DNA of 64,000 bases, from the NCBI RefSeq assembly GCF_963668665.1, contig NZ_OY764902.1, positions 310,001-374,000 on the forward strand, written 5' to 3'. Below, in pieces: positions 9,649-18,689 of the stretch. Below the pieces are notes generated by a model. It ran no database searches. It had not been told where the DNA came from and worked only from the letters and a program-made list of their open reading frames with translations. The first letter of the stretch is position 1. Every line of letters starts with the position of its first letter. This DNA comes from an uncultured Anaeromusa sp. (GTDB lineage Bacteria; Bacillota; Negativicutes; Anaeromusales; Anaeromusaceae). The position numbers and the translations under genes were made by a program.

Positions 9649-10936
9649 AGCTTGGGGAGACATGTGCGCCCAGACCAATACTTGCGCTCTGGCAGGCGGC
9701 GCGGCGTTTTTCGCAGGCGTACCAGAAGCGGCAATGATGGTGAACGGGCCTTTGTGGTGTTACTTCTATGCGCTGCGGCAGCTAGAACGGCCCTGCCCGA
9801 ATGTGGGGAAACGCTTTTTTTGCACGCAGCCTGACAATCAGGCGGTTGTATTCGGCACGGAAGACTGCCTGCTGGAAACGCTTTCCTTGTTAAAAAAAAG
9901 CATGAAACCGGAGGTTGTGTTTATTGAAAACAGTTGCGCCGTCAGCTTGATCGGCGATGATGTGGCAGGCATTGCGGCGCAAGCAGATCTTTCCTGTCCG
10001 GCTGTCTGTATGGATAGCGGCGGTATGCGCGGCGGCTTTTGGGAAGGCTATCGGGAGGCAGCACTTGCGTATGTAAAAACGCTGCCTCCTCGGGTGCGGC
10101 AAACGGTGCGCCCCAAAACGGTGAATCTTCTTGGCTGTACTGTGGGGTACTATCAAGAACAGGCGGATATAAAGGAAATGGAACGGCTTTTGGAGCTGGT
10201 CGGTTATAACGTATTGACGCGACCAGGTGCAGGAAGCAGCCCGCAGGAACTGGCGGAACTGGCGCAGGCGGAAGTCAATCTGGTTGTGCACAGCGAGCTG
10301 GGCTTGGAGCTGGCCCGCTATTTGGAAGAAAACTACGGTATGCCCTATATAACGCTGGCCCCGCCCTATGGTGTACAGGGAACTGTGCAATGGCTGGATG
10401 CGTTCTGCGACGCTATGGAGCTGGGCAAAGACTTGCGCAAACCCTATCGCGACGAAGGCTCTTATTGGGCCAAGCATATCCAAAATGCGACGCTGGAAAT
10501 GCGCCGCCTCTGGGGGGATATCTGGTTTGAACGGGTGGCGGTGGCGGGGCCGTCGTCGGCGGCCCTTACCTTAGGCAAGGCCTTGCGGCGCGAGTGGGCT
10601 GATGCGGGCAAGGTTACGGTTATTTGCCATGATGGCGCTTTTGACGGCGAGGCGCCGACAGAGGCAGATTTGATTCTCAACGGACGCGAAGAGGTGCAGC
10701 TCGTGGAAAAAGCCTTGTGCGAATTGGGCAAAGACGACCTGCTTTGGGGCAGCAGCCAAGAAAATTATTTCCTGCGCCGCGAAGGCGTAAAAAATGTGCT
10801 TTATCAACCGGTGGCACTGCCTGCGTATGAGGAAGTGCTGTTGGGAGAAAGGCCGTTTGCAGGTTTTCAAGGAGCCTGTCATCTGGCGGAACGCCTTTGG
10901 AACGGGTATGTCCAAAAGCGCTGCGCGAAGGGCTAG
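9638..10936 (+). CDS. NifK/BchB-like second component of the nitrogenase-like reductase
   Basis: Second NifDK-superfamily subunit, about 432 residues. Conserved cysteines at the expected places are Cys16 (NTCALAGG), Cys41 (GPLWCY) and Cys100 (NSCAVSLIGDD). A helical/Rossmann C-terminal half includes GAGSSPQELAELAQAEVN. ATG 9638 is preferred because GGAGGA lies 7 bases upstream; a TTG at 9632 is possible. It overlaps the NifD-like gene by 11 bp, so the two are coupled. Separate D-like and K-like subunits distinguish this system from CfbCD, where the D protein is a homodimer. A shortened paralogue lies at 34219. Confidence 0.87.
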   Translation: MAGEAWGDMCAQTNTCALAGGAAFFAGVPEAAMMVNGPLWCYFYALRQLERPCPNVGKRFFCTQPDNQAVVFGTEDCLLETLSLLKKSMKPEVVFIENSCAVSLIGDDVAGIAAQADLSCPAVCMDSGGMRGGFWEGYREAALAYVKTLPPRVRQTVRPKTVNLLGCTVGYYQEQADIKEMERLLELVGYNVLTRPGAGSSPQELAELAQAEVNLVVHSELGLELARYLEENYGMPYITLAPPYGVQGTVQWLDAFCDAMELGKDLRKPYRDEGSYWAKHIQNATLEMRRLWGDIWFERVAVAGPSSAALTLGKALRREWADAGKVTVICHDGAFDGEAPTEADLILNGREEVQLVEKALCELGKDDLLWGSSQENYFLRREGVKNVLYQPVALPAYEEVLLGERPFAGFQGACHLAERLWNGYVQKRCAKG

Positions 10937-11013
10937 CAACGGGAAGGACCCCGAGCTATATAGAGAAAACGAGAATCTTAGGGAAACCAAGAAGGTTGAG
11001 GAGGAGTTTGAAA

Positions 11014-12981
11014 ATGAAACAGTACCAACAAAGCGGTAGAAAAAAAGCGCTTTTATGCGCCATGGTGGGAAGCGCGATTTTCTTATCCACAAGCGGCGTA
11101 GCTTGGGCGGAGGAATCTGTTTTTCCCATGGATGACGTGGTGGTGACGGCGACCAGGACGCCGCTGAAAATATCGGAAACCGGGGCGAATGTGTCTGTGG
11201 TGACGCGCGCAGAAATTGAGAAAAAACACTACAGCGATATAACGGCGGCCTTGAAAGATGTGAATGGAATTCTCGTTATGCAGCAAGGCTTTCCCGGAGG
11301 CGAGCAGTATGTTCGCATTAACGGCGATGACAGGGTGCTGGTGATGATTGACGGACGGCGCCTTAATTTGAGTAAGCTTCCCGGCAGCATGGGTAAAGGC
11401 GCTACGTTTGACTTGAACAATTTTCCCAGTTTGGATAATGTAGAGCGCATTGAGATTGTCAAAGGTCCCGGGTCTTCTCTTTACGGCTCGGAAGCAGTGG
11501 GCGGCGTAATTAACGTGATTACCCGCAAAGGAAAAGAAAATAAAACAAGTTTGGAGAGCGCTTACGGTTCTTGGGGGACGAAAAAATATAAATTTACCAC
11601 CGAAGGCGGTGAAAACGATTGGAACTGGTTTGTTGCCGCAGGGAAGACCGAGCAAGATCATTTTTCGTATAAAGATGTGCGCAGTGGTAATACGGTCGAT
11701 ATGAACAACAGCGCTATGGACCAAAAGGATTTTTCCTTCCGCGTAGACAGGCAACTGGGAGAGCATAATTCGCTGACTTTGAACGTGGAACATGTAGACC
11801 AACATAAAGGACAGCCGTATTTACCAAATGGCTGGGCGGTTAGTTCCTACACCAAGCAAAATACCAAAAGCTACTTGGATACATTAACGAATAATTGGGC
11901 GATGACCTATAACTTTAATGAAAAGAAAGATAATCCTGGCTATGTGCGCGTATACCAGAACTACTATAAATATGATATGCATTCCTATAACGATGGCGCA
12001 GCTTCTTGGAGCAACTATCTTTACAGCAATAAAGAAACAGGCATGCAATGGCAGTCGACATGGAAGCTAAGTGAGAAGAACACCTTAGTGGGCGGCGCGG
12101 ATTGGCGTAATGTTTCTATTTCGTATCCAGGTACTTACGACAATAAAAGTATGCGCAATACGGCATTTTTTGTAGAGGATCGCATGACTTTCGATAAGAA
12201 ATGGACTTTTTCGCCGGGACTTCGTTACGATTACCACAGCATGTTCGGAGGCAGAATGACGCCGCGGGCTACGGTTAATTGCCAGGTCGATGACAAAACC
12301 AACGCCTATGTGTCCTGGGGCGAGTTCTTCAATGCGCCTGATGCGGACCGTTTGTTCTGGCCGACTGATTACAGCATGTTTTATAAAGGCAACCCCAACC
12401 TGCGTCCGGAAACCGGTCATACGACTACGATCGGCTTAAACCGAAAATTAAATAATACGACGGAACTGCATGTAAGCGCCTATGAAAGCCGGTTGCATGA
12501 CGCCATTAGTACGGCTTTTGACGGAACTTTGTATACGCCTATTAACGTGGGAGAGCAGAAAAAAAGAGGCTTTGAATTAGAAGTTAGCAAGAAATTTTCG
12601 CCGCAGTGGAGCGCCAACGCCGGCTATACCTTTACGCATGTTGAAAACAAAGATACTGCAGGGGCCGCCTACGGGAACGAAGAGCGTACAGTAGAACCTA
12701 ATGCTTACAAGTTAGGCGTCAGCTACAATCAGGGCGCTTGGAATGTAGAGCTAATGAACCGCATGGCTACGGGAAGAAGTACGAAATATTTTACTTCCTC
12801 TAATTATTTTGTAATGGATTTGGCAGTCAACTATAAGATTAACAAAAATCGCAGCGCTTATTTGAAAGTGAATAATCTAACCAACCGCAGCTATGAGCTG
12901 TACGGGTATGCAAATCCTAATCAAGGCGCGTTCCCTATGGCGTCGCGGTATATTGAAATCGGCACAAAATACACCTTCTAA
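11014..12981 (+). CDS. TonB-dependent outer-membrane receptor (BtuB-like)
   Basis: Energy-coupled outer-membrane importer, 655 residues. A signal peptide ends at about AWAEES, a TonB-box-like DDVVVTATRT follows, then a plug domain (RVLVMIDGRRLN; VERIEIVKGPGSSLYGSEAVGG) and a 22-strand-type barrel ending in KYTF with a terminal aromatic residue. ATG 11014 has GAGGAGG about 8 bases upstream; the frame is open further upstream but without a signal peptide. It lies 77 bp after the NifK-like gene, inside the operon under cobalamin riboswitch 1, so its ligand is presumably a corrinoid or other tetrapyrrole. It also shows the cell has an outer membrane. Confidence 0.93.
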   Translation: MKQYQQSGRKKALLCAMVGSAIFLSTSGVAWAEESVFPMDDVVVTATRTPLKISETGANVSVVTRAEIEKKHYSDITAALKDVNGILVMQQGFPGGEQYVRINGDDRVLVMIDGRRLNLSKLPGSMGKGATFDLNNFPSLDNVERIEIVKGPGSSLYGSEAVGGVINVITRKGKENKTSLESAYGSWGTKKYKFTTEGGENDWNWFVAAGKTEQDHFSYKDVRSGNTVDMNNSAMDQKDFSFRVDRQLGEHNSLTLNVEHVDQHKGQPYLPNGWAVSSYTKQNTKSYLDTLTNNWAMTYNFNEKKDNPGYVRVYQNYYKYDMHSYNDGAASWSNYLYSNKETGMQWQSTWKLSEKNTLVGGADWRNVSISYPGTYDNKSMRNTAFFVEDRMTFDKKWTFSPGLRYDYHSMFGGRMTPRATVNCQVDDKTNAYVSWGEFFNAPDADRLFWPTDYSMFYKGNPNLRPETGHTTTIGLNRKLNNTTELHVSAYESRLHDAISTAFDGTLYTPINVGEQKKRGFELEVSKKFSPQWSANAGYTFTHVENKDTAGAAYGNEERTVEPNAYKLGVSYNQGAWNVELMNRMATGRSTKYFTSSNYFVMDLAVNYKINKNRSAYLKVNNLTNRSYELYGYANPNQGAFPMASRYIEIGTKYTF

Positions 12982-12995
12982 ATACAAGTGAAGAC

Positions 12996-13023
12996 ATGCG
13001 GGAAGCGTAGCCGCTTTCCGCAT
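12996..13023 (+). other. Strong intercistronic hairpin
   Basis: ATGCGGGAAGCG / CGCTTTCCGCAT with a short loop and no following T-run. It lies between the receptor and amidase genes and may stabilise or partly limit the mRNA rather than terminate it. Confidence 0.5.
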
Positions 13024-13045
13024 CGCTTCGAGTAAAGGAGAAGCT

Positions 13046-13825
13046 ATGCGTATTGCATTACTGCATTTGGATTTAGGCAATGGCCCCCTGGGGAAAAATC
13101 TTCTCTTGTTGGAGCAGGCGGCTTCTACCGCGGCGGCGCACGGCGCACAGTGGGTGGTAACGCCGGAAACGGCGCTGCAGGGGTACTTTTTCTATCAAAA
13201 TGATCCGCAGGCCAGCATTCCTGTGCAGCCACAGGCGGAGCTTGTTTCTTTGCAGCAGTTGGCGCTGCAGAAAAAGCTTGTTCTATTTTTGGGCTGCGCG
13301 GAAAAAGACGCCGAATCAGGAGAGCTTTTTAACAGCTGCTTGGTGGTTGGCGTTGACGGCAAAATCTGCGGCAGACACCGTAAAATCCATTCTCACGGCA
13401 AAGGTGCAGAAGGATGGACTACAAGAGGCTCCGAGCTGCAGCCGGTTCCTTGCGGCGAAGTAACCGCAGGCGTGCTGATTTGCGCGGACTCCTATTTTGA
13501 GAAAAACGCATTGCAATTAAAGCAAGAAGGCGCGCAAATGCTGGTAGTTCCCGCTGCTTGGCCGCCGGGGCACTGCGGAGGTCCGCCGGAAGAAGCGTGG
13601 AAGCGCTGTTCGCGCGAAAGCGGCCTGCCTGTGTGCGTGTGCAATCAAACAGGGCAAGGCGGAAATTTAGATCTTTCCAAAGCGCAAAGCGCTGTCGTGA
13701 CAGAGGGGGAAGTCCGCATGGCTTATGCAGGAAAACCGGCCATCCTTTTGTTTGATTGGGAAGAAGCCAGCGGCAAAGTGGGAAAGGAATCCTTTCAAAT
13801 TCATTATTTAGGAGGGGCTCAGTGA
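13046..13825 (+). CDS. Carbon-nitrogen hydrolase (nitrilase superfamily)
   Basis: Cytoplasmic amidase/nitrilase-fold enzyme, 259 residues. The catalytic triad is complete: Glu41 (VTPETA), Lys113 (RHRKIH) and Cys146 (LICADSY). AAAGGAG precedes the ATG. The stop overlaps the cbiZ start (TGATG), giving tight coupling. The family hydrolyses or transfers amides. Next to CbiZ, which cuts the aminopropanol amide of adenosylcobinamide, a role on corrin side-chain amides or another tetrapyrrole amide is a reasonable inference, but no family member with that activity is known to me. Confidence 0.88.
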   Translation: MRIALLHLDLGNGPLGKNLLLLEQAASTAAAHGAQWVVTPETALQGYFFYQNDPQASIPVQPQAELVSLQQLALQKKLVLFLGCAEKDAESGELFNSCLVVGVDGKICGRHRKIHSHGKGAEGWTTRGSELQPVPCGEVTAGVLICADSYFEKNALQLKQEGAQMLVVPAAWPPGHCGGPPEEAWKRCSRESGLPVCVCNQTGQGGNLDLSKAQSAVVTEGEVRMAYAGKPAILLFDWEEASGKVGKESFQIHYLGGAQ

Positions 13826-14964
13826 TGCAAGATAAAGTGGTTTTGCATACCTTGTCTACAGGGCATGAGGTGGTTTGGCATAAAGAGGTGCGCGGCATTG
13901 CCGTGGATTTTTGCGCGCCTATGCGTACCTTGAGTACGTCCTTGCTAAATGGAGGGTATCGGGAAGACGTAACTGCTGTTTTTAACCATAACACCGGTCC
14001 TGCGGATGGAACGCATGCGCCTTTAAAAGCCCCCACCTATGTGGAGCATTTGGAGATAACCGCTGAGGAAATGGGGCTGCCTGCGGCAACAACTACCGGC
14101 ATGGGGACGGCGGCGAGCATGGAAAACGCAGCGATTGCCGTAAAAACCTATCAAGACCTTGTGGTATCCGCAATCGCTACGGCTGGCGTAGAGGGAAACG
14201 GCGGCCGCGTCGGCGATCCGGCGGAGCATTATCTGCCGGGAGTTCGGCTAGGCGTTCATAAACCGGGAACGATCAATGTGCTCTTGGTGATAGACGCAGC
14301 ACTGCCGCCTGGGGCGCTCACTAGGGCGCTTGTTACTTGTACGGAAGCAAAAACAGCGGCCCTGCAGGAGCTGATGGTAGGAAGTCTGTATTCTACCGGC
14401 CTTGCGACCGGCTCGGGTACCGACCAGACGGTATTGGTGTGCAATCCGGCATCGCCACTTTATTTTGAAGGCGCTGGTAAGCATGTCAAACTGGGCGAGC
14501 TCATTGGCCTCGCGGTCAAGGAAGCCGTAAAAAAAGCGTTGTATAAACAGAATGGTCTTTCGCCGCAGTCGCAGCATTCCGTGCTGCAGCGCTTTAAACG
14601 CTTTGGTCTGACCGAGGAAACGCTCTGGGAGTATTACGACGGCAAGGCCAGAGGGAAGGTAGAAAAAGATAGCTTTTTGGAGAAACTGCGCCAATGGGAT
14701 ACCGAAGGAAAAGCAGTTGCTTTCGCTGCTCAATATGCGCATATTCTGGACGAGGGAGATTGGGGCCTGTTATCGGAAAAAGAGGTATACGGGGCCATTT
14801 GTGATCTTTTAGGGACCGTTTCCTTTTTTTTCGGAGGCGTTGTTTGCCAGCCGCAGGATGGCCAAAAGGAATCCTGCCTGGAGGCTTTGCGTCATTGGAT
14901 TGCAGCGTGTCTGGAACGGCGTTTGGCATATGACAATGTAGTGCGGCGTTTTCAAAGAAAGTGA
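13825..14964 (+). CDS. cbiZ: CbiZ-like adenosylcobinamide amidohydrolase with an extra C-terminal domain
   Basis: CbiZ converts adenosylcobinamide (or pseudo-B12) to adenosylcobyric acid during corrinoid salvage. Residues 1 to about 220 match the family (AVFNHNTGPADG, TTTGMGTAASMEN, ALVTCTEAKTAALQEL, GTDQTVLVCNP). The protein is 379 residues; the last ~150 form an added, mostly helical domain I do not recognise, absent from the second CbiZ at 30681. ATG 13825 follows AGGAGGGG and overlaps the amidase stop by one base. The frame extends upstream to 13756 inside the amidase, which is an unlikely start. A substrate-specific or partner-binding role for the extension is inferred. Confidence 0.9.
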   Translation: MQDKVVLHTLSTGHEVVWHKEVRGIAVDFCAPMRTLSTSLLNGGYREDVTAVFNHNTGPADGTHAPLKAPTYVEHLEITAEEMGLPAATTTGMGTAASMENAAIAVKTYQDLVVSAIATAGVEGNGGRVGDPAEHYLPGVRLGVHKPGTINVLLVIDAALPPGALTRALVTCTEAKTAALQELMVGSLYSTGLATGSGTDQTVLVCNPASPLYFEGAGKHVKLGELIGLAVKEAVKKALYKQNGLSPQSQHSVLQRFKRFGLTEETLWEYYDGKARGKVEKDSFLEKLRQWDTEGKAVAFAAQYAHILDEGDWGLLSEKEVYGAICDLLGTVSFFFGGVVCQPQDGQKESCLEALRHWIAACLERRLAYDNVVRRFQRK

Positions 14965-14976
14965 GGAGTGGATTGT

Positions 14977-17535
14977 ATGAGGCGTGTTCTTTTTCTGTCA
15001 AATATGGAAAGACAGCGGTCTATGCTGGAGGAAGCCCTTACGGCGGTAGCGCCGGAGATGGAGGCGCAGGGAGCAACGATAGCGATAAGCGAGGAAACCA
15101 TGTGGAGCTTGTCCTGGCAGGAACGGCTAAGCGGCTGCAGCCTGGTGGTGCTTACCTGGATGGGCAGCGGTCTCGATACGTCTTTTTTGAAAAAAACGGC
15201 GCAGTATTTGCAAAAAAAGAAAATTCCTCATGTGCTGCTGCTTTCCGATAAAGAAAGCGGCGACCCCGCTTATGGCGTTTCTGATGAAGAAAAAGCGTGT
15301 TTGAAGCGCTACCTGGCCTGGGGCGGTATGGAAAACTACCGCTATTTTTGGCGTTACATAGGATTGCGTTTTTGCGGGGAGCCTTGGGACTTAAAAGAGC
15401 CGCAGGAGCTTTTGTGGCATGGGATTTTCCATCCCCGCGCAGCCAAGGCGTATACAGACATTGGAGAATATAAAAAGGACTTCTGCCGGGCAGACAGGCC
15501 GACGATTGGCGTGATTTTTTATCGGGATGAATGGGTTTGGGAGGATTTGGCCTACCAAACGGCGCTGGTAGAAGAAATTGAACGGCAGGGCATGAATGCG
15601 CTGGCGGTGTTTTGCCAGTATATGAAAAACGAAGAAGGCGCTCCCGGCTTAGGTGAGACCATTGCCGCTTATTTTCAGGGGCCGGAGCGGGCGCAAGTCG
15701 ATGTGCTTCTAAACACCTTTAAGTTTTCTATGACCTCAATGAAGGCTGTGGAATTGTCGCAGCTGCAGCAGCTAGGAGTGCCTTTATTTGAGGCGTACAC
15801 TTTGTATCAGAGTAAAGACGATTGGGAGAAGTCCATAGAAGGCTTGACCCCTATGGAGATGGCTGTAAGTATCGCTATGCCGGAGTTTGACGGCGCTCTT
15901 CATGGCGTACCGGTGGCTTCGCGGGAATTGCTGAAAAACGGTCAGGCGTCCTATCAACCCTTGGCAGAGCGCATTAACAGCATGGTGCGCAAGGCGGCCA
16001 AGTGGGCAAAACTTCGGCGCAAGGTAAATCAAGAAAAGAAGATCGGCATAATATTTCATAACTATCCGGCGACCAATGCCAACATTGGCAGTGCAGCCGG
16101 TCTGGATTCGCCGGAAAGCATTCGCTTGCTTTTGGCGCAAATGCAGCAGGAAGGGTATGTGGTAGATCGCATTCCGGAAAACAGCCGCGTCTTCATGGAC
16201 GAACTGATTTCTCATGCGACCAATGATCGCCGTTATATGACGGAAAAGCAAGTGGCTGAAGCGGACGGCAAGCTTGCGGACAAAGACTACGGCGGCTTTT
16301 TTGTTTCGCTGGAAGAAGAAACGCAAGAGCAATTGCGGCGCGACTGGGGCGAAGCGCCGGGAGATGTTTTTCACTATGACGATATGCTGCTGATTCCCGG
16401 TATGGAGAACGGCAACATCTTTATTACCGTCCAGCCGCCGCGCGGTTTCGGCGAAGATCCGGGGAAAATTTACCATTCCCCGGACTGCGCGCCAACGCAT
16501 CATTATTTGGGGTATTATTACTGGCTGCGCGATGTCTGGAAAGCGGATGCTGTGGTTCATGTCGGCACCCATGGTTCGTTGGAATGGCTTCCCGGAAAAG
16601 GCGCCGGTTTGGCGCGAACCTGCTACCCGGAGCTGGCTATTGACGATACGCCCAATATTTATCCCTATTGGATCACCGTGGTGGGTGAAGGCGTGCAGGC
16701 CAAGCGGCGCGGCGGGGCCTGCTTGATCAGCTATTTGACGCCGCCGATGAGCCATGCCGGAACCTATGAAGAACTGGAAGAGCTGGAGAAGCTGTTGGAT
16801 GAATACTGCCACTTCCGTCAGAATCAGCCGGAGCAACTAGCTGTGGTAGAAGACCAAATTCGCGCCAAGGCGGCGGAAGCGAATCTGGCTTCAGATGCGC
16901 CGGAGATCGAAGGAGAGCCTTTTGCGGATTATGTCGGCCGCCTGCATATCTATGTGACCGATATAAAGAACATGCAGATTCGTACAGGCTTGCACACGTT
17001 GGGGCGGGCGCCGGCAGGAGATGAGCTTGTGGAATACTTGATGGCTCTGACCAAAGTGGATAACGGCGAAATTCCTTCGCTCTTTCAGACGGTAGCGGGG
17101 CTTTACGGATATGATTATTATCAACTGCTGGATGAAAGCGCCAACCTGCTTCCGGACGGTTCGAAGACGCTGGGGGCGTTGGCGGATGATGTGCGAGAGC
17201 AGTGTCGGCAACTGATGAATTCTATGGGAGAAACAGGTTTTGCGCAAGAACGTGTAGAAGAGGCGGTTGGCTCTCTGGCCTGGTTGGCGGAGTTATCTGA
17301 AGAAGGTCGCGGGCGTCTGCTGCAAGCGTTGCGTTATGTCTGCGCCGCCATTGTTCCGTCCTTAACCAAAACAACTCAAGAAATCAGCAATTTGCTGCTG
17401 GCCTTAGACGGCGGCTATGTGGAGCCGGGACCGGGCGGAGCGCCCACAAGCGGCCAGGCGGATGTGCTGCCTACAGGAAGAAACTTCTACAGCATCGACC
17501 CGCGGACGCTGCCTACGCGACGGCTTGGGAGATAG
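14977..17535 (+). CDS. CobN/BchH-like chelatase large subunit, N-terminal part (frameshift-interrupted)
   Basis: N-terminal ~70% (852 residues) of a CobN/BchH-family protein, the porphyrin-binding subunit of ATP-dependent metal chelatases. Family blocks include GTHGSLEWLPGKGAGLART and GEGVQAKRRGGACL. After the block VEPGPGGAPTSGQADVLPTG the frame ends in RTLPTRRLGR and a TAG. Compared with the intact paralogue at 34976, one base is missing near 17520, and the same protein continues in another frame from the ATG at 17544. There is no homopolymer at the site. It may be a real split, a pseudogene or a sequencing error. ATG 14977 has GAGGAG 8 bases upstream. Confidence 0.88.
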   Translation: MRRVLFLSNMERQRSMLEEALTAVAPEMEAQGATIAISEETMWSLSWQERLSGCSLVVLTWMGSGLDTSFLKKTAQYLQKKKIPHVLLLSDKESGDPAYGVSDEEKACLKRYLAWGGMENYRYFWRYIGLRFCGEPWDLKEPQELLWHGIFHPRAAKAYTDIGEYKKDFCRADRPTIGVIFYRDEWVWEDLAYQTALVEEIERQGMNALAVFCQYMKNEEGAPGLGETIAAYFQGPERAQVDVLLNTFKFSMTSMKAVELSQLQQLGVPLFEAYTLYQSKDDWEKSIEGLTPMEMAVSIAMPEFDGALHGVPVASRELLKNGQASYQPLAERINSMVRKAAKWAKLRRKVNQEKKIGIIFHNYPATNANIGSAAGLDSPESIRLLLAQMQQEGYVVDRIPENSRVFMDELISHATNDRRYMTEKQVAEADGKLADKDYGGFFVSLEEETQEQLRRDWGEAPGDVFHYDDMLLIPGMENGNIFITVQPPRGFGEDPGKIYHSPDCAPTHHYLGYYYWLRDVWKADAVVHVGTHGSLEWLPGKGAGLARTCYPELAIDDTPNIYPYWITVVGEGVQAKRRGGACLISYLTPPMSHAGTYEELEELEKLLDEYCHFRQNQPEQLAVVEDQIRAKAAEANLASDAPEIEGEPFADYVGRLHIYVTDIKNMQIRTGLHTLGRAPAGDELVEYLMALTKVDNGEIPSLFQTVAGLYGYDYYQLLDESANLLPDGSKTLGALADDVREQCRQLMNSMGETGFAQERVEEAVGSLAWLAELSEEGRGRLLQALRYVCAAIVPSLTKTTQEISNLLLALDGGYVEPGPGGAPTSGQADVLPTGRNFYSIDPRTLPTRRLGR

Positions 17536-17543
17536 GCTGTATT

Positions 17544-18689
17544 ATGGGCGACGACGTGATTGCCCGCTATATCGAAGAGGAAGGGCGTTATCCGGAAAGC
17601 GTCGGCATTGTGCTTTGGGCGACAAGCAATATGCGCAGCCATGGGCAATGTATCGCGCAATTTCTGTATTTGCTCGGCGTGCGGCCGGTGTGGCAGAAAG
17701 GAAGCTTGCGGGTAGTGGATCTGGAAATTATCTCCCTGCAGGAATTGAAGCGTCCTCGCATTGACGCTACGGGCCGAATCAGCGGCCTATTTCGTGACAG
17801 CATGCCCATGGCTTCGGCATGGCTGGATCAGGCGGTGGCGATGGTGGCGGCGTTAGAAGAAAGCGATGAGGATAATTTCATCCGCAAGCATGTCGCTGCT
17901 GACGCGCAAGAAATGGAACAGGAAGGCGTAGATAAAGAAACAGCCTGGAAAGAAGCCAGCTGGCGTATTTTCGGCGATCCGCCGGGAACCTACGGCGCCG
18001 GGGTCAGTGCGGTATTGGAAGCGAAGAATTGGGAAACCATTGATGACTTAAGCGACGTCTATGTGCGCTGGGGCGGTCATGCCTATAGCGGCGGTGAAAA
18101 AGGAAGCTATCGTCCGGATTTGTTCCGCAGGCGCATGGGGTCCTTGGATATTACCATTCAAAACCAGGATAACCGGGAAATCAGCATTCTCAATTCAGAT
18201 GATTACAACGCCTATCATGGCGGCATGATCGCTGCTGTGCGCAGTATCAAAGGCGAAGCGCCGCGCTCGTATTGCGGCGACAGCTCGGATCGAAAAAAAG
18301 TGCGCATGCGCAGCGTCCAGGAAGAATTGCGCCGCATGTTCCGGGGCGAAGCGATCAATCCAAAATTTATTGAAGGCATGAAAAAGCATGGTTATAAAGG
18401 CGCTGCTGATTTAGCTAATTATGTGGCTCATAGCTACCAGTGGGACGCCACCAGCGACATTATGGAAGACTGGATGTATGAAAAATATGCCGAAAAATAC
18501 GCTCTCGACGAAGCGATGCAGGCGTGGATGAAGGACGTGAATCCTTGGGCGCTGCAGCGCATTGCGGAAACCTTGCTGGAAGCGGCGCAGCGCGGCATGT
18601 GGCAGGTCGACGATCAAATGAAGCAAGAACTGGAAAGCTTGCTGCTGGACTTAGAAGGAGATTTGGAGGAGCGCGGCGATGCAGACTAA
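17544..18689 (+). CDS. CobN/BchH-like chelatase large subunit, C-terminal part
   Basis: C-terminal 381 residues of the CobN-like protein interrupted at 17520-17535. It starts at MGDDVIARYIEEEGRYPE, which aligns with MGDGVIARYIAEE-type sequence in the intact copy, and continues through FGDPPGTYGAGV, LNSDDYNAYHGGMIAAVRS and NPWALQRIAETLLEAAQRG to the normal C terminus. The ATG is 9 bases after the upstream TAG, with GGGAGATAGG acting as a possible ribosome-binding site, so translation could restart and give a two-chain chelatase. Both parts total about 1233 residues, equal to the intact paralogue. It overlaps the next gene by 11 bp. Confidence 0.85.
   Translation: MGDDVIARYIEEEGRYPESVGIVLWATSNMRSHGQCIAQFLYLLGVRPVWQKGSLRVVDLEIISLQELKRPRIDATGRISGLFRDSMPMASAWLDQAVAMVAALEESDEDNFIRKHVAADAQEMEQEGVDKETAWKEASWRIFGDPPGTYGAGVSAVLEAKNWETIDDLSDVYVRWGGHAYSGGEKGSYRPDLFRRRMGSLDITIQNQDNREISILNSDDYNAYHGGMIAAVRSIKGEAPRSYCGDSSDRKKVRMRSVQEELRRMFRGEAINPKFIEGMKKHGYKGAADLANYVAHSYQWDATSDIMEDWMYEKYAEKYALDEAMQAWMKDVNPWALQRIAETLLEAAQRGMWQVDDQMKQELESLLLDLEGDLEERGDAD

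Noticed and set aside
7548..10936. Nitrogenase (NifHDK) for N2 fixation
   Set aside because: Subunits are shorter than NifD/NifK, no nifB, nifE or nifN is present, and the neighbours are chelatase and corrinoid genes under a B12 riboswitch.
14977..18689. Programmed ribosomal frameshift in the CobN-like gene
   Set aside because: No slippery heptamer or stimulating hairpin is evident at 17510-17535. Re-initiation, mutation or sequencing error explain the data better.
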